A DNA stretch of 64,000 nucleotides from Janthinobacterium rivuli (GTDB taxonomy: Bacteria; Pseudomonadota; Gammaproteobacteria; Burkholderiales; Burkholderiaceae_D). Made by a program: the position numbers and the translations under genes. The DNA is taken from positions 4,650,001-4,714,000 of the forward strand of contig NZ_CP121464.1 in assembly GCF_029690045.1 (NCBI RefSeq), read 5' to 3'. The notes under the pieces are model-generated. The model worked only from the letters and a program-made list of their open reading frames with translations, made no database searches and was not told where the DNA came from. This document shows, one piece after another, positions 9,048 through 18,399 of the stretch (the stretch's first letter is position 1; each line of letters opens with the position of its first letter).

Positions 9048-9599
9048 TTACAGCGTCATGCCGAGGATGACGTCCTGGTAGTCGGTGCGGCCCACACGGA
9101 AAGTGCGCCGGCCCACCTGCGCAAAGCCGCAGCGCGCGTAGAACGCCAGCGCATCGTGGTTTTCCGCGTACACGCCCAGCAGCACCCTCCCCGCTCCGCT
9201 GGCGCGCGCTTGGCTCAGCGCCGCCTGCATCAAACGCTGGCCCACGCGCTGGCCCTGGAAACGGTGCAGCAGGTAGATGCGCTTGATTTCCAGGTCATTC
9301 GGCCGCGGATCCGCCACCGGCAGGCTGGCGGGGCTGAGCACCAGATAGCCGACGGGTGCGCCGCCCGGCGTGGCCTCGGCCAGCCAGAGCCGCATGGCCG
9401 GCAGCGCCAGCCAGTCGCGGTACAGTTGTACGTCGTGCTGGCGCTGGCAATGGGCGATGATGTCGGCGCCATCGAGGATGCCGGCAAACGCCTCGAGAAA
9501 AGTGGCCTGCCCCACCAGCGCCAGCGCTGCTTCATCGCCCTTGGCGCAAGGGCGGATGGTGATCGCCTTGTCAGTGTCTGTATTCATGTCGCTTGGCAT
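9048..9599 (-). CDS. GNAT family N-acetyltransferase
   Basis: A 183-residue acetyl-CoA-dependent acetyltransferase of the GNAT fold. The N-terminal strand (ITIRPCAKGDEAAL), the acetyl-CoA-binding motif A (IKRIYLLHRFQGQRVGQRL, with Q-G-Q-R-V-G as the pyrophosphate loop) and motif B (VYAENHDALAFYARCGF) are in the expected order. The start at 9599 is preceded by GAGGAG at 6-base spacing; the second ATG at 9587 lacks this. The gene stands alone, 62 bases downstream of the sppA stop on the same strand. Substrate unknown. Confidence 0.88.
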   Translation of the reverse strand: MPSDMNTDTDKAITIRPCAKGDEAALALVGQATFLEAFAGILDGADIIAHCQRQHDVQLYRDWLALPAMRLWLAEATPGGAPVGYLVLSPASLPVADPRPNDLEIKRIYLLHRFQGQRVGQRLMQAALSQARASGAGRVLLGVYAENHDALAFYARCGFAQVGRRTFRVGRTDYQDVILGMTL

Positions 9600-9661
9600 A
9601 TTGCGCTCCTCAAGGAAAACAAGCCGGGCGAAGCCGGCTTGAGGTCATATCACTACTGCGA

Positions 9662-11536
9662 TTACTTGCCGCCCAAGGGCACCTCGCACAGGCAGTGCGT
9701 GAGGGCCATGAACGGTTTATGTTCGCGCGTGATGCCCGACAGCCAGGAGAGGTCCTGCGCCATGCCCAGCGCCGCGTCGGCCGGCAAGCCGGTCGTGGCC
9801 AGGCCCAGCTTCACGTGTTCGCCCAGTCCCAGCGAGGCCATGGCCTTGGAGCCGAACATGCCGATCAGGCGGTCCACGTTCGACGTTTCTTGCTCCAGGT
9901 ACGTCACGCGGTAGTCGGCGCCCAGATTGGCGCGCTTGGCGGCCGAGGCCAGCGCATCGCCATAGCTGCCGATGCGGTCGACCAGGTTGCGCTCTTTCGC
10001 CTGCAAGCCCGTCCAGACGCGGCCCTGCGCCACTTCATTGATCTTTTCCGGCGTCGTCTTGCGCGCCTTGGCGGCCAGATTCAGGAAGTCGCCATACACG
10101 TGGTTGATCGAGCCCTGGATCACTTGCGCAAAGCGCGGGTCGAGCGGACGCAATGGGTTGCCCGCGTCGGCCAGCCAGGTGGTCGGCGAACCGGCCGTGT
10201 GGATGCCCAGTTTTTCCACCACCTTGTCGGCCGTCGGCAGAATCGCGAACACGCCGATGGAACCGGTGATGGTGGCAGCGTCGGCGATGACTTCATCGGA
10301 CGAGGTGCTGATCCAGTAGCCGCCGGAAGCGGCCACGTTGCCCATCGAGACGACCACCGGTTTGCCGGCGGCGCGCGTCAGTTCCAGTTCGCGGCGGATG
10401 AGTTCCGAGCCGAAGGCGCTGCCGCCCGGCGAATCGACGCGCAGCACGATGGCCTTGATCGATTTGTCTTCGCGTGCCTGGCGGATCAGGCGCGAGGTGG
10501 ACAGGCCGCCGATGGAACCCGGTGCCGCGATGCCGTCTCCGATTTCACCGGAGGCGATCACCACGCCGACGGCGTCGCCGATGTGCACGGGACGCAAACG
10601 CGCCAGGTAATCGGTGTAGTTCACCTGGCGGAAATTCGTGCCTTCCGTGTTCTTCGCGCCGCGCGCCATCATGAACTGGCGCAGTTCGTCGCGCGTTTTC
10701 AGGCCGTCGACCAGCTTGGCGTCCAGCGACAGCTTGCCCAGGTCGCCGCCGGCGGCCGTCATCAGCGCGGGCAGCGCATCGATCGATTGCATGATGGCGC
10801 CGGCCGGCAGCTTGCGCGATTTTTCCACGTCCGTCGTGTAGGTGGTCCACAGGCCGTTGTTCAGGTAGCGGTCCGCTTCGGCCGCCGCTTCGGACGGGCC
10901 GTTGGCGATGAAAGGCTCGGCCGCGCTTTTATACGTGCCCACTTTCAGCAGGTTGACCGTCACGCCCACTTTATCGAGCGCGTCGCGGTAGTAATTGCGG
11001 TAGCGGCCAAAGCCTTCCAGCATGACGCCGCCCATCGGGTGCAGGAATACCTCGTCGGCCTTGGCCGCCACCAGGTACTGGCGCTGGTTATAGCTCGAAC
11101 CCCAGGCCGTGACTTTCTTGCCCGTGGCGCGGAAGCGTTCCACGCCGGCCGCCACTTCGCGCAGCGAAGCGAGGCCGCCGCCCTGCAATTCGTCGAGCAT
11201 GATCACCATCGAACCGATGTTCTTGTCCTTGGCCGCCGTGTCGAGCACCGCCAGCACGTCGCGCAGCTGCACGTTTTTCTTGACTTCGCCGCTGACATTG
11301 GCCAGCACGGCCTCGCGCACGCCGCCCGGGGTTTCCTCGACCAGCGGGCCTTGCAAGTCCAGCACCAGCGTGGTCTTTTCCGCCAGGGGCTTGGCGCCGC
11401 CGCCGAAAATGGCGATCAGGATGGCGATGACGATCAGCAGGAAAATCAGATTGATGACCGCGCGGCGGGTGGCGTCCAGCGCGCGCCAGAATGCGCCAAA
11501 ACCGCGGCGTAGCGGCGGGAAGGGGTTGAGTGACAT
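9662..11536 (-). CDS. sppA: Signal peptide peptidase SppA, 67-kDa type
   Basis: Membrane-bound Ser/Lys protease that degrades signal peptides left in the inner membrane after export. At 624 residues it is the long, tandem-domain form. One transmembrane helix lies at about residues 28-45. The catalytic Lys203 sits in GTYKSAAEPF of the N-terminal half and the nucleophile Ser404 in NVAASGGYW of the C-terminal half, the same split as in E. coli SppA. The region DSPGGS is the usual family marker. The start at 11536 has GGAG with good spacing. It is not clearly in an operon: the symporter gene upstream is 75 bases away on the same strand. Confidence 0.95.
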   Translation of the reverse strand: MSLNPFPPLRRGFGAFWRALDATRRAVINLIFLLIVIAILIAIFGGGAKPLAEKTTLVLDLQGPLVEETPGGVREAVLANVSGEVKKNVQLRDVLAVLDTAAKDKNIGSMVIMLDELQGGGLASLREVAAGVERFRATGKKVTAWGSSYNQRQYLVAAKADEVFLHPMGGVMLEGFGRYRNYYRDALDKVGVTVNLLKVGTYKSAAEPFIANGPSEAAAEADRYLNNGLWTTYTTDVEKSRKLPAGAIMQSIDALPALMTAAGGDLGKLSLDAKLVDGLKTRDELRQFMMARGAKNTEGTNFRQVNYTDYLARLRPVHIGDAVGVVIASGEIGDGIAAPGSIGGLSTSRLIRQAREDKSIKAIVLRVDSPGGSAFGSELIRRELELTRAAGKPVVVSMGNVAASGGYWISTSSDEVIADAATITGSIGVFAILPTADKVVEKLGIHTAGSPTTWLADAGNPLRPLDPRFAQVIQGSINHVYGDFLNLAAKARKTTPEKINEVAQGRVWTGLQAKERNLVDRIGSYGDALASAAKRANLGADYRVTYLEQETSNVDRLIGMFGSKAMASLGLGEHVKLGLATTGLPADAALGMAQDLSWLSGITREHKPFMALTHCLCEVPLGGK

Positions 11537-11611
11537 TGATGCTCCGTGAGGTTATATACCTAAAGGAAATCAATATAGCTGAAAATGGCCGCGATCGTCT
11601 TCGGATTCGTC

Positions 11612-13090
11612 TTATTTTGACAAGTATTCCACGCCTTGCCCGCCCTGCCCTGGCGGCGTGGAAATGAGGAACAGGCCGCCCAGCACCAGGGCGCCATTCA
11701 GGATCAGCAACTCCAGCCCGATGCGGTAATGCTCGAACAGCCGCATCTGCTCCTGCTCGATCAGCGCGCACAGCAGCGGCCCGGCCACGGCCACCAGCGG
11801 TACCCAGCGGTCGCGCACGCCGCGCTGGCTCAGCAAGCCGAAGGCAAACAAGCCCAGCAGCGGACCATAGGTATAGCTGGCCAGCTTGAGGATCACGCCG
11901 ATCATGCTGGGGTCGTCCAGCCATTTGAAGGCCATGATCAGGATCAGGAACAGCGCGGCAAACCCCAGATGCACGCGGCGGCGCCAGCGCATCTGCTGCG
12001 CCGCAGTCAAATCCTGCCTGCGCTGCACGCCGAGGATGTCGATGCAGAAGGTGGACGTCAAGGCGGTGAGCGCTCCATCCACGCTGGGGAACAGGGCGGA
12101 AATGAGGGCAATGAAGAAAATCAGCTGCACCACGGCCGGGAAATGCCCGAGCACCACGGCGGGGAACAATTTATCGCCCGTGGCCGTCACGCCGGCCAGC
12201 GGCGCATACAGGTGCAGCAAGCCGCCGAGGAAGAGGAACAGCAGCAGCACGCCGGTCAGCACCACGGTCAGGCTGAGCATATTCTTTTGCGAGTCGCGCA
12301 AGGTCCGCACGGAGATGTTCTTTTGCATCATTTCCTGGTCCATGCCCGTCATGGCGATCGTGATGAACATGCCGGCCACGATGTGCTTCCAGACATAGGC
12401 AGGGCTGTCCGGGTCGACGGTGAAGATGCGCGTAAGGCCTTGCGCGCGCATGCGCTCGAGGCTGTCGACGAGGGACAGATCCATGTCGCGCAGCAAAAAC
12501 ACGCTGCAGATGACGAGACCGGCCAGCATGCACGCCGTTTGCAGGGTATCGGTCCAGACGATGGTCTTGACGCCCCCCTCATACGTGTACAGCAGGATCA
12601 GCAGCAGCACGACGCACGAGGTCAGCCAGAACGGCACGCCCAGGCTGTCGAGTATGGTGGCTTGCAGGATATTGACCACCAGATACAGCCGCGCCGTAGC
12701 GCCCAGCAGCCGCGACACGATGAAAAACGCCGCCCCGCTCTGGTAGGAACGCCGTCCCAGGCGCAATTCCAGATAACGGTAAATCGAGGTCAGCTGCAGC
12801 CGGTAATACAGCGGCAGCAGGATGAAGGTGATGGCCAGGTAACCGAGTACATAGCCGATCATCAGCTGGATATAACCGAAACCGTTGCTGCCCACGGCGC
12901 CGGGCACGCTGATGAAAGTCACGCCGGTGAGCGTCGTGCCCACCATGCCGAAGGCCACCAGCATCCAGTTGCTGTCCTTGTTGCCGATGAAAAAACTGTC
13001 ATTGGTGGCATGGCGCGAGGTGCGCCATGCCACGCCCAGCAGGATCAGGAAATACGCGAGGACGACGGCAAACAGGGTGACTGGGGACAT
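11612..13090 (-). CDS. Sodium:solute symporter (SSS family)
   Basis: Inner-membrane Na+-coupled transporter of the SSS/LeuT-fold family, 492 residues with about 13 hydrophobic segments. Family features are the N-terminal ATNDSFFIGNKDSNW, the TM1/TM2 region GTTLTGVTFISVPGAVG, and EGGVKTIVWTDTLQ after TM5. The protein lacks a C-terminal signalling domain. Substrate (sugar, proline, pantothenate, carboxylate) cannot be decided from the sequence. It stands between sppA and the YeeE/YedE gene, all on the minus strand with 70-75 base gaps. Confidence 0.92.
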   Translation of the reverse strand: MSPVTLFAVVLAYFLILLGVAWRTSRHATNDSFFIGNKDSNWMLVAFGMVGTTLTGVTFISVPGAVGSNGFGYIQLMIGYVLGYLAITFILLPLYYRLQLTSIYRYLELRLGRRSYQSGAAFFIVSRLLGATARLYLVVNILQATILDSLGVPFWLTSCVVLLLILLYTYEGGVKTIVWTDTLQTACMLAGLVICSVFLLRDMDLSLVDSLERMRAQGLTRIFTVDPDSPAYVWKHIVAGMFITIAMTGMDQEMMQKNISVRTLRDSQKNMLSLTVVLTGVLLLFLFLGGLLHLYAPLAGVTATGDKLFPAVVLGHFPAVVQLIFFIALISALFPSVDGALTALTSTFCIDILGVQRRQDLTAAQQMRWRRRVHLGFAALFLILIMAFKWLDDPSMIGVILKLASYTYGPLLGLFAFGLLSQRGVRDRWVPLVAVAGPLLCALIEQEQMRLFEHYRIGLELLILNGALVLGGLFLISTPPGQGGQGVEYLSK

Positions 13091-13159
13091 GAACGTTGCG
13101 CTGGCGGCAAAGGGGAACAGGGGCCGAAATATACAGCAAAGCCCCTATTCACGCCGGCA

Positions 13160-14377
13160 TCAGCAGCCGCTGCGTTTCACGCGCTCCACTTCCAGGCCGA
13201 ACCACGGACGCAAACGCGTGCCGACGACGTTGCCGAGGAAAGCGCAGACCAGCCACAGCCAGCCGTGCAAGCTGCCCGAGACGATGCCGCTGAAATAAGC
13301 GCCGATGTTGCAGCCGTAGGCCAGGCGCGCGCCATAGCCGAGCAGCAAGCCGCCGACGATGGCGGCGATCACCGAACGGCGCGGGATGCGCCACACGGGC
13401 GCATAGCGGCCGGCCAGCGCCGCCGCCAGCATGGCGCCGAGCACGATGCCGATGTCCATCACGGACGTCTTGTCTTGCGTCAACGGCGCGGCCAGCGCGG
13501 CCGCGTTGGCCTTGGTCGACCAGTAGGCCCAGCTGGCCGTGTCGATGCCGACCACGGACGCGGCCTTGGCGCCCCACAGGGCGAACGCGGACGTCACGCC
13601 CCATGGCTTGCCCGACAGCGCCAGGGTGGCGAAGTTCAGCACGACGAGAGCAACGGCGCCCGCCACCAGCGGCCACGGGCCATGCAGCCAGGGCGACGCT
13701 TGCGCGGGCCGCAGCGGCGTGGCGACGAGCTTGCCATGGCGGCGCTTTTCAACCAAGACCGTGATGCCGGCGATCAGTGCGAAGACGATCCAGTTCAGCG
13801 CCAGCGCGGGCACCAGGCCCAGGGTCGTGACGAGGGAAATCGGCTGGAGCTGCGGCAGCGCCGTCCAGAACGGCATGTGCGCCGTGCCGATCACGGAGCC
13901 GACGATGAAGGCGGCCAGGGTGATGAGCATGCGCGTGCTGCCCCCGCCCACCGTGTACAGGGTGCCGGAGGCGCAACCGCCGCCCAGCTGCATGCCGATG
14001 CCGAAGATGAAGGCGCCAAAGATGACCGAGGTGCCGGCGGGAGAGACCAGGCCCGCCACAGGCGTGCCGAACAGAGTACCGGCCGACAGCGCAGGGAAGA
14101 ACAGCGCCACGCCGACGGCCAGCATCAGCATTTGCGCGCGCAAGCCGTCGCCGCGGCCGTCGGCGATGAAGACGCGCCAGGCGGACGTAAAACCGAAGGC
14201 CGCGTGATACAGGGTGATGCCGAGCAAGGCGCCCACCACATACAGCGCGGACAGCGTGGCGCCGACGGTTTGCGCCAAATACCAGGCGCCCAGCACGATG
14301 AGCAACAGGGCGACGCCCAGCGGTTTCGGATTGATGGCGGCGCGCAGGCGCAGCGGTGACGTTGCTGTATCGGACAT
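13160..14377 (-). CDS. YeeE/YedE family sulfur (thiosulfate) transporter
   Basis: Inner-membrane protein of the YeeE/YedE family, some of which import thiosulfate (TsuA). About ten hydrophobic segments are visible. The diagnostic cysteine motifs are GGGCASGTLYTVGGGSTR in the N-terminal half and YGCNIGAYFSGI near the C-terminus, matching the cysteine relay proposed for TsuA. I use the ATG at 14377 (MSDTATS) because the family starts close to this point. The in-frame ATG at 14410 adds 11 hydrophobic residues and has a slightly better purine-rich upstream, so the start is uncertain. No sulfur-relay TusA gene is next to it, so the thiosulfate role is inference. Confidence 0.88.
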   Translation of the reverse strand: MSDTATSPLRLRAAINPKPLGVALLLIVLGAWYLAQTVGATLSALYVVGALLGITLYHAAFGFTSAWRVFIADGRGDGLRAQMLMLAVGVALFFPALSAGTLFGTPVAGLVSPAGTSVIFGAFIFGIGMQLGGGCASGTLYTVGGGSTRMLITLAAFIVGSVIGTAHMPFWTALPQLQPISLVTTLGLVPALALNWIVFALIAGITVLVEKRRHGKLVATPLRPAQASPWLHGPWPLVAGAVALVVLNFATLALSGKPWGVTSAFALWGAKAASVVGIDTASWAYWSTKANAAALAAPLTQDKTSVMDIGIVLGAMLAAALAGRYAPVWRIPRRSVIAAIVGGLLLGYGARLAYGCNIGAYFSGIVSGSLHGWLWLVCAFLGNVVGTRLRPWFGLEVERVKRSGC

Positions 14378-14463
14378 GGGGAATATGGGCAAGAAGAAAG
14401 TAAACGCCATTCTCGCCCGTTTTGATGTTTTCTGCCAGAAACTTACTGGCAGATCAAGCTGGC

Positions 14464-15675
14464 TTAGTGCCCCACCGCATGGATCGACTTTTCGCCGCCA
14501 GTGCGCACGGGGATGGGATTCAAGCGATCCAGCCGGCCGCTCAAGGCCGTCAAGCCGAACGCCCCGAGCACGACGAGCGCACCGATCCAGCCCGTGTGCA
14601 CGAGGCCCAGGTGTTCGACGATCAGGCCGCCGCCCCAGGCGCCGCCGGCGATGCCCAGATTAAAAGCGGCGATGTTCAGACCCGAAGCCACGTCCACGGC
14701 GCGGGGCGTGAAGTGTTCCGCTTGCTGCACGACATACACTTGCAAACCGGCCACGTTACCGAAAGCCACGGCGCCCCACAGCAGCACGGTGATGACGACG
14801 AGCACGGGATGCGGCGCCGTGAAGGTCAACAGCAGCAAAACCAACGCCAGCAGCAGGAAGATCAGTTTCAGGGCACGCACTGGGCCTTTCTTGTCGGCCA
14901 GCCTGCCGCCCCAGATATTGCCGAACGCCACGGACACGCCATACACCAGCATCACCACGCCCACGGCGCCGGCGCTGAAACCCGACACGTCTTGCAGGAT
15001 CGGTGCCAGATACGTAAAGGCGATGAAAGAGCCGCCATAGCCGACGGCCGTCATGGCGTACACCAGCAACAGGCGCGGCTGGCCCAGCACCTGCACTTGC
15101 AGCAGCAGGGATGCAGGCTTGCTGTGCTTGATGGTCGACGGCACGTACAGCAGGCTGCCGACAAAGGCGACCAGGCCCAGGGCCGAGACGGCGAGGAAGG
15201 TTTCACGCCAGCCGAAATGCTGGCCGATGAAGGTACCCAGCGGCACGCCCGTCACCAGGGCCACGGTCAAGCCCGTAAACATGATGGCAATCGCGCTGGC
15301 GGCCTTGTCCTTCGGCACCAGCGAGGTGGCGATGGTCGAGCCGATGGAAAAGAACACGCCATGCGCCAGCCCCGTCAGGATGCGGGCAACGACGAGGGTT
15401 TCATAACCAGGCGACTTCCACGCCAGCAAGTTGCCCAGGGTGAACAAGACCATCAGGGACAACAGCAAGGTTTTACGGGGAATTTTGCCCGTCAGGGCAG
15501 TCAGCACGGGTGCGCCGACGGCGACGCCCAGTGCATACAGGCTGACCAGCAAGCCAGCCGACGGCAGGTTGACGCCCAGGTCGGCGGCGATGGTGGGCAA
15601 CAGCCCGACGATGACAAACTCGGTGGTTCCGATGGCAAATGCGCTGAGGGTCAGCGCGAGCAAGGCAATGGGCAT
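14464..15675 (-). CDS. MFS exporter, DHA1 family (AraJ/YdeA-like)
   Basis: Twelve-helix major facilitator proton antiporter, 403 residues. TM1 has FAIGTTEFVIVGLLPTIAADL, the hallmark of the DHA1 sugar/drug efflux branch; loop 2-3 has GKIPRKTLL, and motif C is in TM5 (GLTVALVTGVPLGTFIG). The start at 15675 is preceded by CGGAG at 7 bases; an upstream in-frame ATG at 15774 is not preceded by one and would add a non-hydrophobic leader. It is divergent from the DUF3820 gene and closely similar in sequence to the MFS protein at 26784-28004, so the two are probably paralogues. Substrate unknown. Confidence 0.9.
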   Translation of the reverse strand: MPIALLALTLSAFAIGTTEFVIVGLLPTIAADLGVNLPSAGLLVSLYALGVAVGAPVLTALTGKIPRKTLLLSLMVLFTLGNLLAWKSPGYETLVVARILTGLAHGVFFSIGSTIATSLVPKDKAASAIAIMFTGLTVALVTGVPLGTFIGQHFGWRETFLAVSALGLVAFVGSLLYVPSTIKHSKPASLLLQVQVLGQPRLLLVYAMTAVGYGGSFIAFTYLAPILQDVSGFSAGAVGVVMLVYGVSVAFGNIWGGRLADKKGPVRALKLIFLLLALVLLLLTFTAPHPVLVVITVLLWGAVAFGNVAGLQVYVVQQAEHFTPRAVDVASGLNIAAFNLGIAGGAWGGGLIVEHLGLVHTGWIGALVVLGAFGLTALSGRLDRLNPIPVRTGGEKSIHAVGH

Positions 15676-15819
15676 GGCAAACTCCGATAAATGATGTTGG
15701 CATCCAGTATCGGGGTTTTCTTTGTTTCGAAAAATACCTCGCCAGGCAGAATATAGTTGCGCACAAATCAACAATACGATGCTCTGCTACACTGGCTGCA
15801 TCAACACGGGGTCACCACC

Positions 15820-16056
15820 ATGAATTCAGAAAAACTGGCGCTGCTGGTCACGCGCGAAATGCCATATGGGAAATATCAGGGACGGCTGCTGGCCGACTTG
15901 CCGGGCCACTACCTGGGCTGGTTCGCGCGCGAGGGCTTTCCCTCGGGCGAACTGGGCAGTTTAATCGCGCTGATGTACGAACTCGATCACAACGACTTGC
16001 GCAGCTTGCTCGACCCGCTGCGCACGCGCAAGTCACCTTGGCGGCCGGGCGAGTAA
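15820..16056 (+). CDS. DUF3820 family small protein
   Basis: A 78-residue soluble protein. The sequence MPYGKYQGRLLADLPGHYL followed by WFAREGFPSGELGSLIALMYELDHN is typical of the DUF3820 family (often described as putative quorum-sensing regulator-like, without experimental support). The ATG at 15820 is chosen because known members begin a few residues before the conserved LVTREMPYG. It is divergent from the MFS gene and convergent with the glutaredoxin-like gene, 19 bases apart. Function unknown. Confidence 0.85.
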   Translation: MNSEKLALLVTREMPYGKYQGRLLADLPGHYLGWFAREGFPSGELGSLIALMYELDHNDLRSLLDPLRTRKSPWRPGE

Positions 16057-16075
16057 GGAGAATAGAAGGCGGGTC

Positions 16076-16459
16076 TTAAAACTCGCGCACCTTCTTGGCC
16101 AGCATGGCGCTGAACTCGCCATTTTCCACGAGCTTGTGCAGCTCGCTGGCGCCACCGATCAGCACACCGTTGACAAAGACCATGGGAAACGTCGGCCAGC
16201 CCGTCCACATTTTCAGGGCATTGCGGCGGTGCCACTGGTTCAGATAGCTGCCGTATTGCAGGTACTGGTAGGGCGTGCCCAGCACGTCGAGGATCTTGCG
16301 CGCCTTGCGGGGAAACGGATTGAGCGCCATGCCGACCACCACCACCTGGTGCGCGGCGATGGCCGCCTGCACCTCGCGCACGATGTCCTTGTGCTTGCTG
16401 CCGATCAAGGGGCGGGCGGCGGGATGGATCTGGGCTTGGTCAAGGAGGGCGCGGGTCAT
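16076..16459 (-). CDS. Glutaredoxin-fold protein lacking the active-site cysteines
   Basis: A 127-residue protein whose second half aligns with monothiol glutaredoxins. A strand VVVVGMALNPF is followed by RKARKILDVLG, then the cis-proline segment GWPTFPMVFVNGVLIGG and a helix SELHKLVENGEF. The CxxC/CGFS position reads NPFP, so no catalytic cysteine is present, and the whole protein has none. About 35 residues precede the domain. The start at 16459 has AGGA at 6-base spacing; the longer open frame upstream is not supported. It is divergent from a secreted-protein gene. A redox role is unlikely; an Fe-S or partner-binding role would be speculation. Confidence 0.85.
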   Translation of the reverse strand: MTRALLDQAQIHPAARPLIGSKHKDIVREVQAAIAAHQVVVVGMALNPFPRKARKILDVLGTPYQYLQYGSYLNQWHRRNALKMWTGWPTFPMVFVNGVLIGGASELHKLVENGEFSAMLAKKVREF

Positions 16460-16576
16460 GAAAATCCTGGGGTGAATGGCACGTGGCGTGCGGATCACGC
16501 ATTGTGCCACGCACACGGGCCGGCGTGGGCTACACTGCGCCCCACCTCCCCTTCTCGTCAAATTCGCGTCAAATAT

Positions 16577-17104
16577 ATGCAAGCAATCCACCCCATGCCT
16601 GAATGCCGCACCCGCCGCCTGCTGGGCACTCTTCTGCTGGCGACCTGCTGTGCCAGCGCCGCTGCCGATCCCGGACTTGAAAGCGGCCTGCTCCACGCGC
16701 TGCACCTGAAAAAGGGCACGACGGACAGGGTGGGCACCTCGGGCAAGGCCATCGCCGCCTACATGCGCGAAGGCTATATCGGCAAGCGTCCCGACCAGCG
16801 CTTCGACTACACAGACTATTATTTGCTGAAGAAACCGGCCAGCTTCATGGGACATGAACTGGTGCTCATCGAGGAAGAATACATCACGCAATACATAGGC
16901 TGCTGCGTCAGCCCCGGCGCCGGCGTGACGGTGAAGGTGCGCGGCAGCACGCAAAAACTGCAAGCGTTCGCCAGTGCCCAGCGCTGCACCCTGACCGACC
17001 CCGTCGATGTACAACATGCCCTGAGCGAGGTTGCCATCAAGGCCCGGCTGCCCAAGGGCCATTACGCGTCATTGAGCTGCCGCGAACGCGATGCGCAGCC
17101 CTAG
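16577..17104 (+). CDS. Secreted hypothetical protein
   Basis: A 175-residue protein that I do not recognise. Residues about 11-31 form a classical signal peptide (RRLLGTLLLATCCASAAADP), so the protein is probably periplasmic. The mature part is basic and contains five cysteines, a Tyr-rich stretch (YTDYYLLKKPASF), and the segment YIGCCVSPGAGVTVKVRG. There is no clear ribosome-binding site; ATG at 16577 or 16595 are both possible. The 3' end overlaps the convergent acetyltransferase gene by 4 bases. No neighbour suggests its role. Confidence 0.68.
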   Translation: MQAIHPMPECRTRRLLGTLLLATCCASAAADPGLESGLLHALHLKKGTTDRVGTSGKAIAAYMREGYIGKRPDQRFDYTDYYLLKKPASFMGHELVLIEEEYITQYIGCCVSPGAGVTVKVRGSTQKLQAFASAQRCTLTDPVDVQHALSEVAIKARLPKGHYASLSCRERDAQP

Positions 17105-17778
17105 CTGCCCGATAGGGAGCACGGTATGCCAGCTTGAACGATCGTTGCCGTCGAATAGGGTGATTCGCTATGCCAGCCCAGGCTCGCATACAATTTCGCC
17201 CCATCGTCCGTTGCCACCAGCACCCGGCGCGCGCTGGCCGATCGTTGCCTGGCCGCCAGCGCGGCCATCAGCGCCCGCCCCAGACCCCGGCGCCGGTGGC
17301 CGGCCTCGGTGACGATGCGGTCAAAGACAAAGACACCGGCATATTCGACGGCATGGCCGCTGGCGGCAATACCGCCATCTTCGGCCAGAATATGCGCCGT
17401 CGTGATTTCCTGTGATGTTGCCACGTCCAGGCGGTAGCCGGCAGGCAGGTCCGGCGCCTGCAGACTGCCTTCATGGGTCATGAAATAGCCGCAGGGGCAA
17501 AGTTGCCATCGCGGCGGCAACAGCCCCAGCAATTGCTCCCCGTCGCCGCACATTTTGATGAAGATATGCGGACCGTGGATAGCGGCTGCCAGCGCGCTGA
17601 TGCCTGAGCAGGGTCCCGCAAAAACGTGGCGCCGGATTTCGCCCGGCAAGTCCGTATCGACACGCCACCCGCCGTGATCGGGCACGGGCAGCGCCAAGCC
17701 GCGCGCAATGGAACGCGCCGCCAGCCAGGCGGCAAGCAGGCCGGGATCGGCCAGATTCGACATTCCTTGTTCTTCCAA
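17101..17778 (-). CDS. GNAT family N-acetyltransferase
   Basis: A 225-residue protein with a GNAT domain in its C-terminal half: FDRIVTEAGHRRRGLGRALMAALA is motif A with the R-R-G-L-G-R loop, and DDGAKLYASLGW is motif B. The N-terminal half has no recognised domain but carries C-P-C. The start is arguable. TTG at 17778 has GGGAG at 8 bases; ATG at 17763 has AAGGA directly abutting it, which is too close. I favour TTG. It lies 55 bases downstream of the Lrp gene on the same strand. Substrate unknown. Confidence 0.82.
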   Translation of the reverse strand: MEEQGMSNLADPGLLAAWLAARSIARGLALPVPDHGGWRVDTDLPGEIRRHVFAGPCSGISALAAAIHGPHIFIKMCGDGEQLLGLLPPRWQLCPCGYFMTHEGSLQAPDLPAGYRLDVATSQEITTAHILAEDGGIAASGHAVEYAGVFVFDRIVTEAGHRRRGLGRALMAALAARQRSASARRVLVATDDGAKLYASLGWHSESPYSTATIVQAGIPCSLSGS

Positions 17779-17833
17779 TTTTCATGCTCCCACATTCGTC
17801 CCTGTCCCGCTTATGCCTGGGCAAAATCTTCCC

Positions 17834-18322
17834 CTAGCCCAGCGGCACGTGCAAGCCCATCTTGAGGCAAGTCAAGGCCACCGAGGTGCGGTAGCGGCGG
17901 ATATTGTCGTCGCCGCCGAACAAGCGTTCCGTCAGCGCCTCGTATTCGGCCATGCTGCTGGCCGTGATGATCAACAAATAATCAGCCTCGCCCGTGATCC
18001 CATAGCACTGCTGTATGGCAGGCTCGGCCATGATGCGCGCGCGCATGGCGGCCGTGCGCTGCGGGTGTTCGTCGTGCAGATGCACTTCCACCGTCAGGAT
18101 CAGGGGGCGGCCCAGGCGGCTCGCGTCGAGTACGGCCACCTCGTTGCGGATCACGCCGCTCTCGCGCAGGCGGCGGATGCGCCGCTGCACGGCCGGCGCC
18201 GACAAATGCACGGCCTGGGCGATTTCGCGCTGCGAAGTTGTGTTATCGCGCTGCAGGATGTCGAGGATCGCCAGGTCGAAGGCGTCGAGGGCAATGGAGG
18301 GCGTGAGCGAAAGTTGCGTCAT
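17834..18322 (-). CDS. Lrp/AsnC family transcriptional regulator
   Basis: A 162-residue leucine-responsive-type regulator. Residues about 12-65 are the helix-turn-helix (LDAFDLAILDILQRDNTTSQREIAQAV and SAPAVQRRIRRLRESGVI); residues about 75-155 are the ligand-binding RAM domain, with ITGEADYLLII. ATG at 18322 gives the normal family length. The gene is divergent, by 77 bases, from an RhtA-like amino-acid exporter. Lrp-type regulators commonly control an adjacent exporter, so it probably regulates that gene and itself in response to an amino acid. Confidence 0.93.
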   Translation of the reverse strand: MTQLSLTPSIALDAFDLAILDILQRDNTTSQREIAQAVHLSAPAVQRRIRRLRESGVIRNEVAVLDASRLGRPLILTVEVHLHDEHPQRTAAMRARIMAEPAIQQCYGITGEADYLLIITASSMAEYEALTERLFGGDDNIRRYRTSVALTCLKMGLHVPLG

Positions 18323-18399
18323 GAAGGTCAAATTGCAGTACAAAACTCGGAGCAGACACAATAAACTTTCACTATTCCGATATCAAGCCTTTTATCACC

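Noticed and set aside
11636..14359. 907-codon plus-strand open frame opposite the symporter and YeeE genes
   Set aside because: It spans two convincing minus-strand membrane-protein genes and the gap between them, and its composition is that of an antisense shadow.
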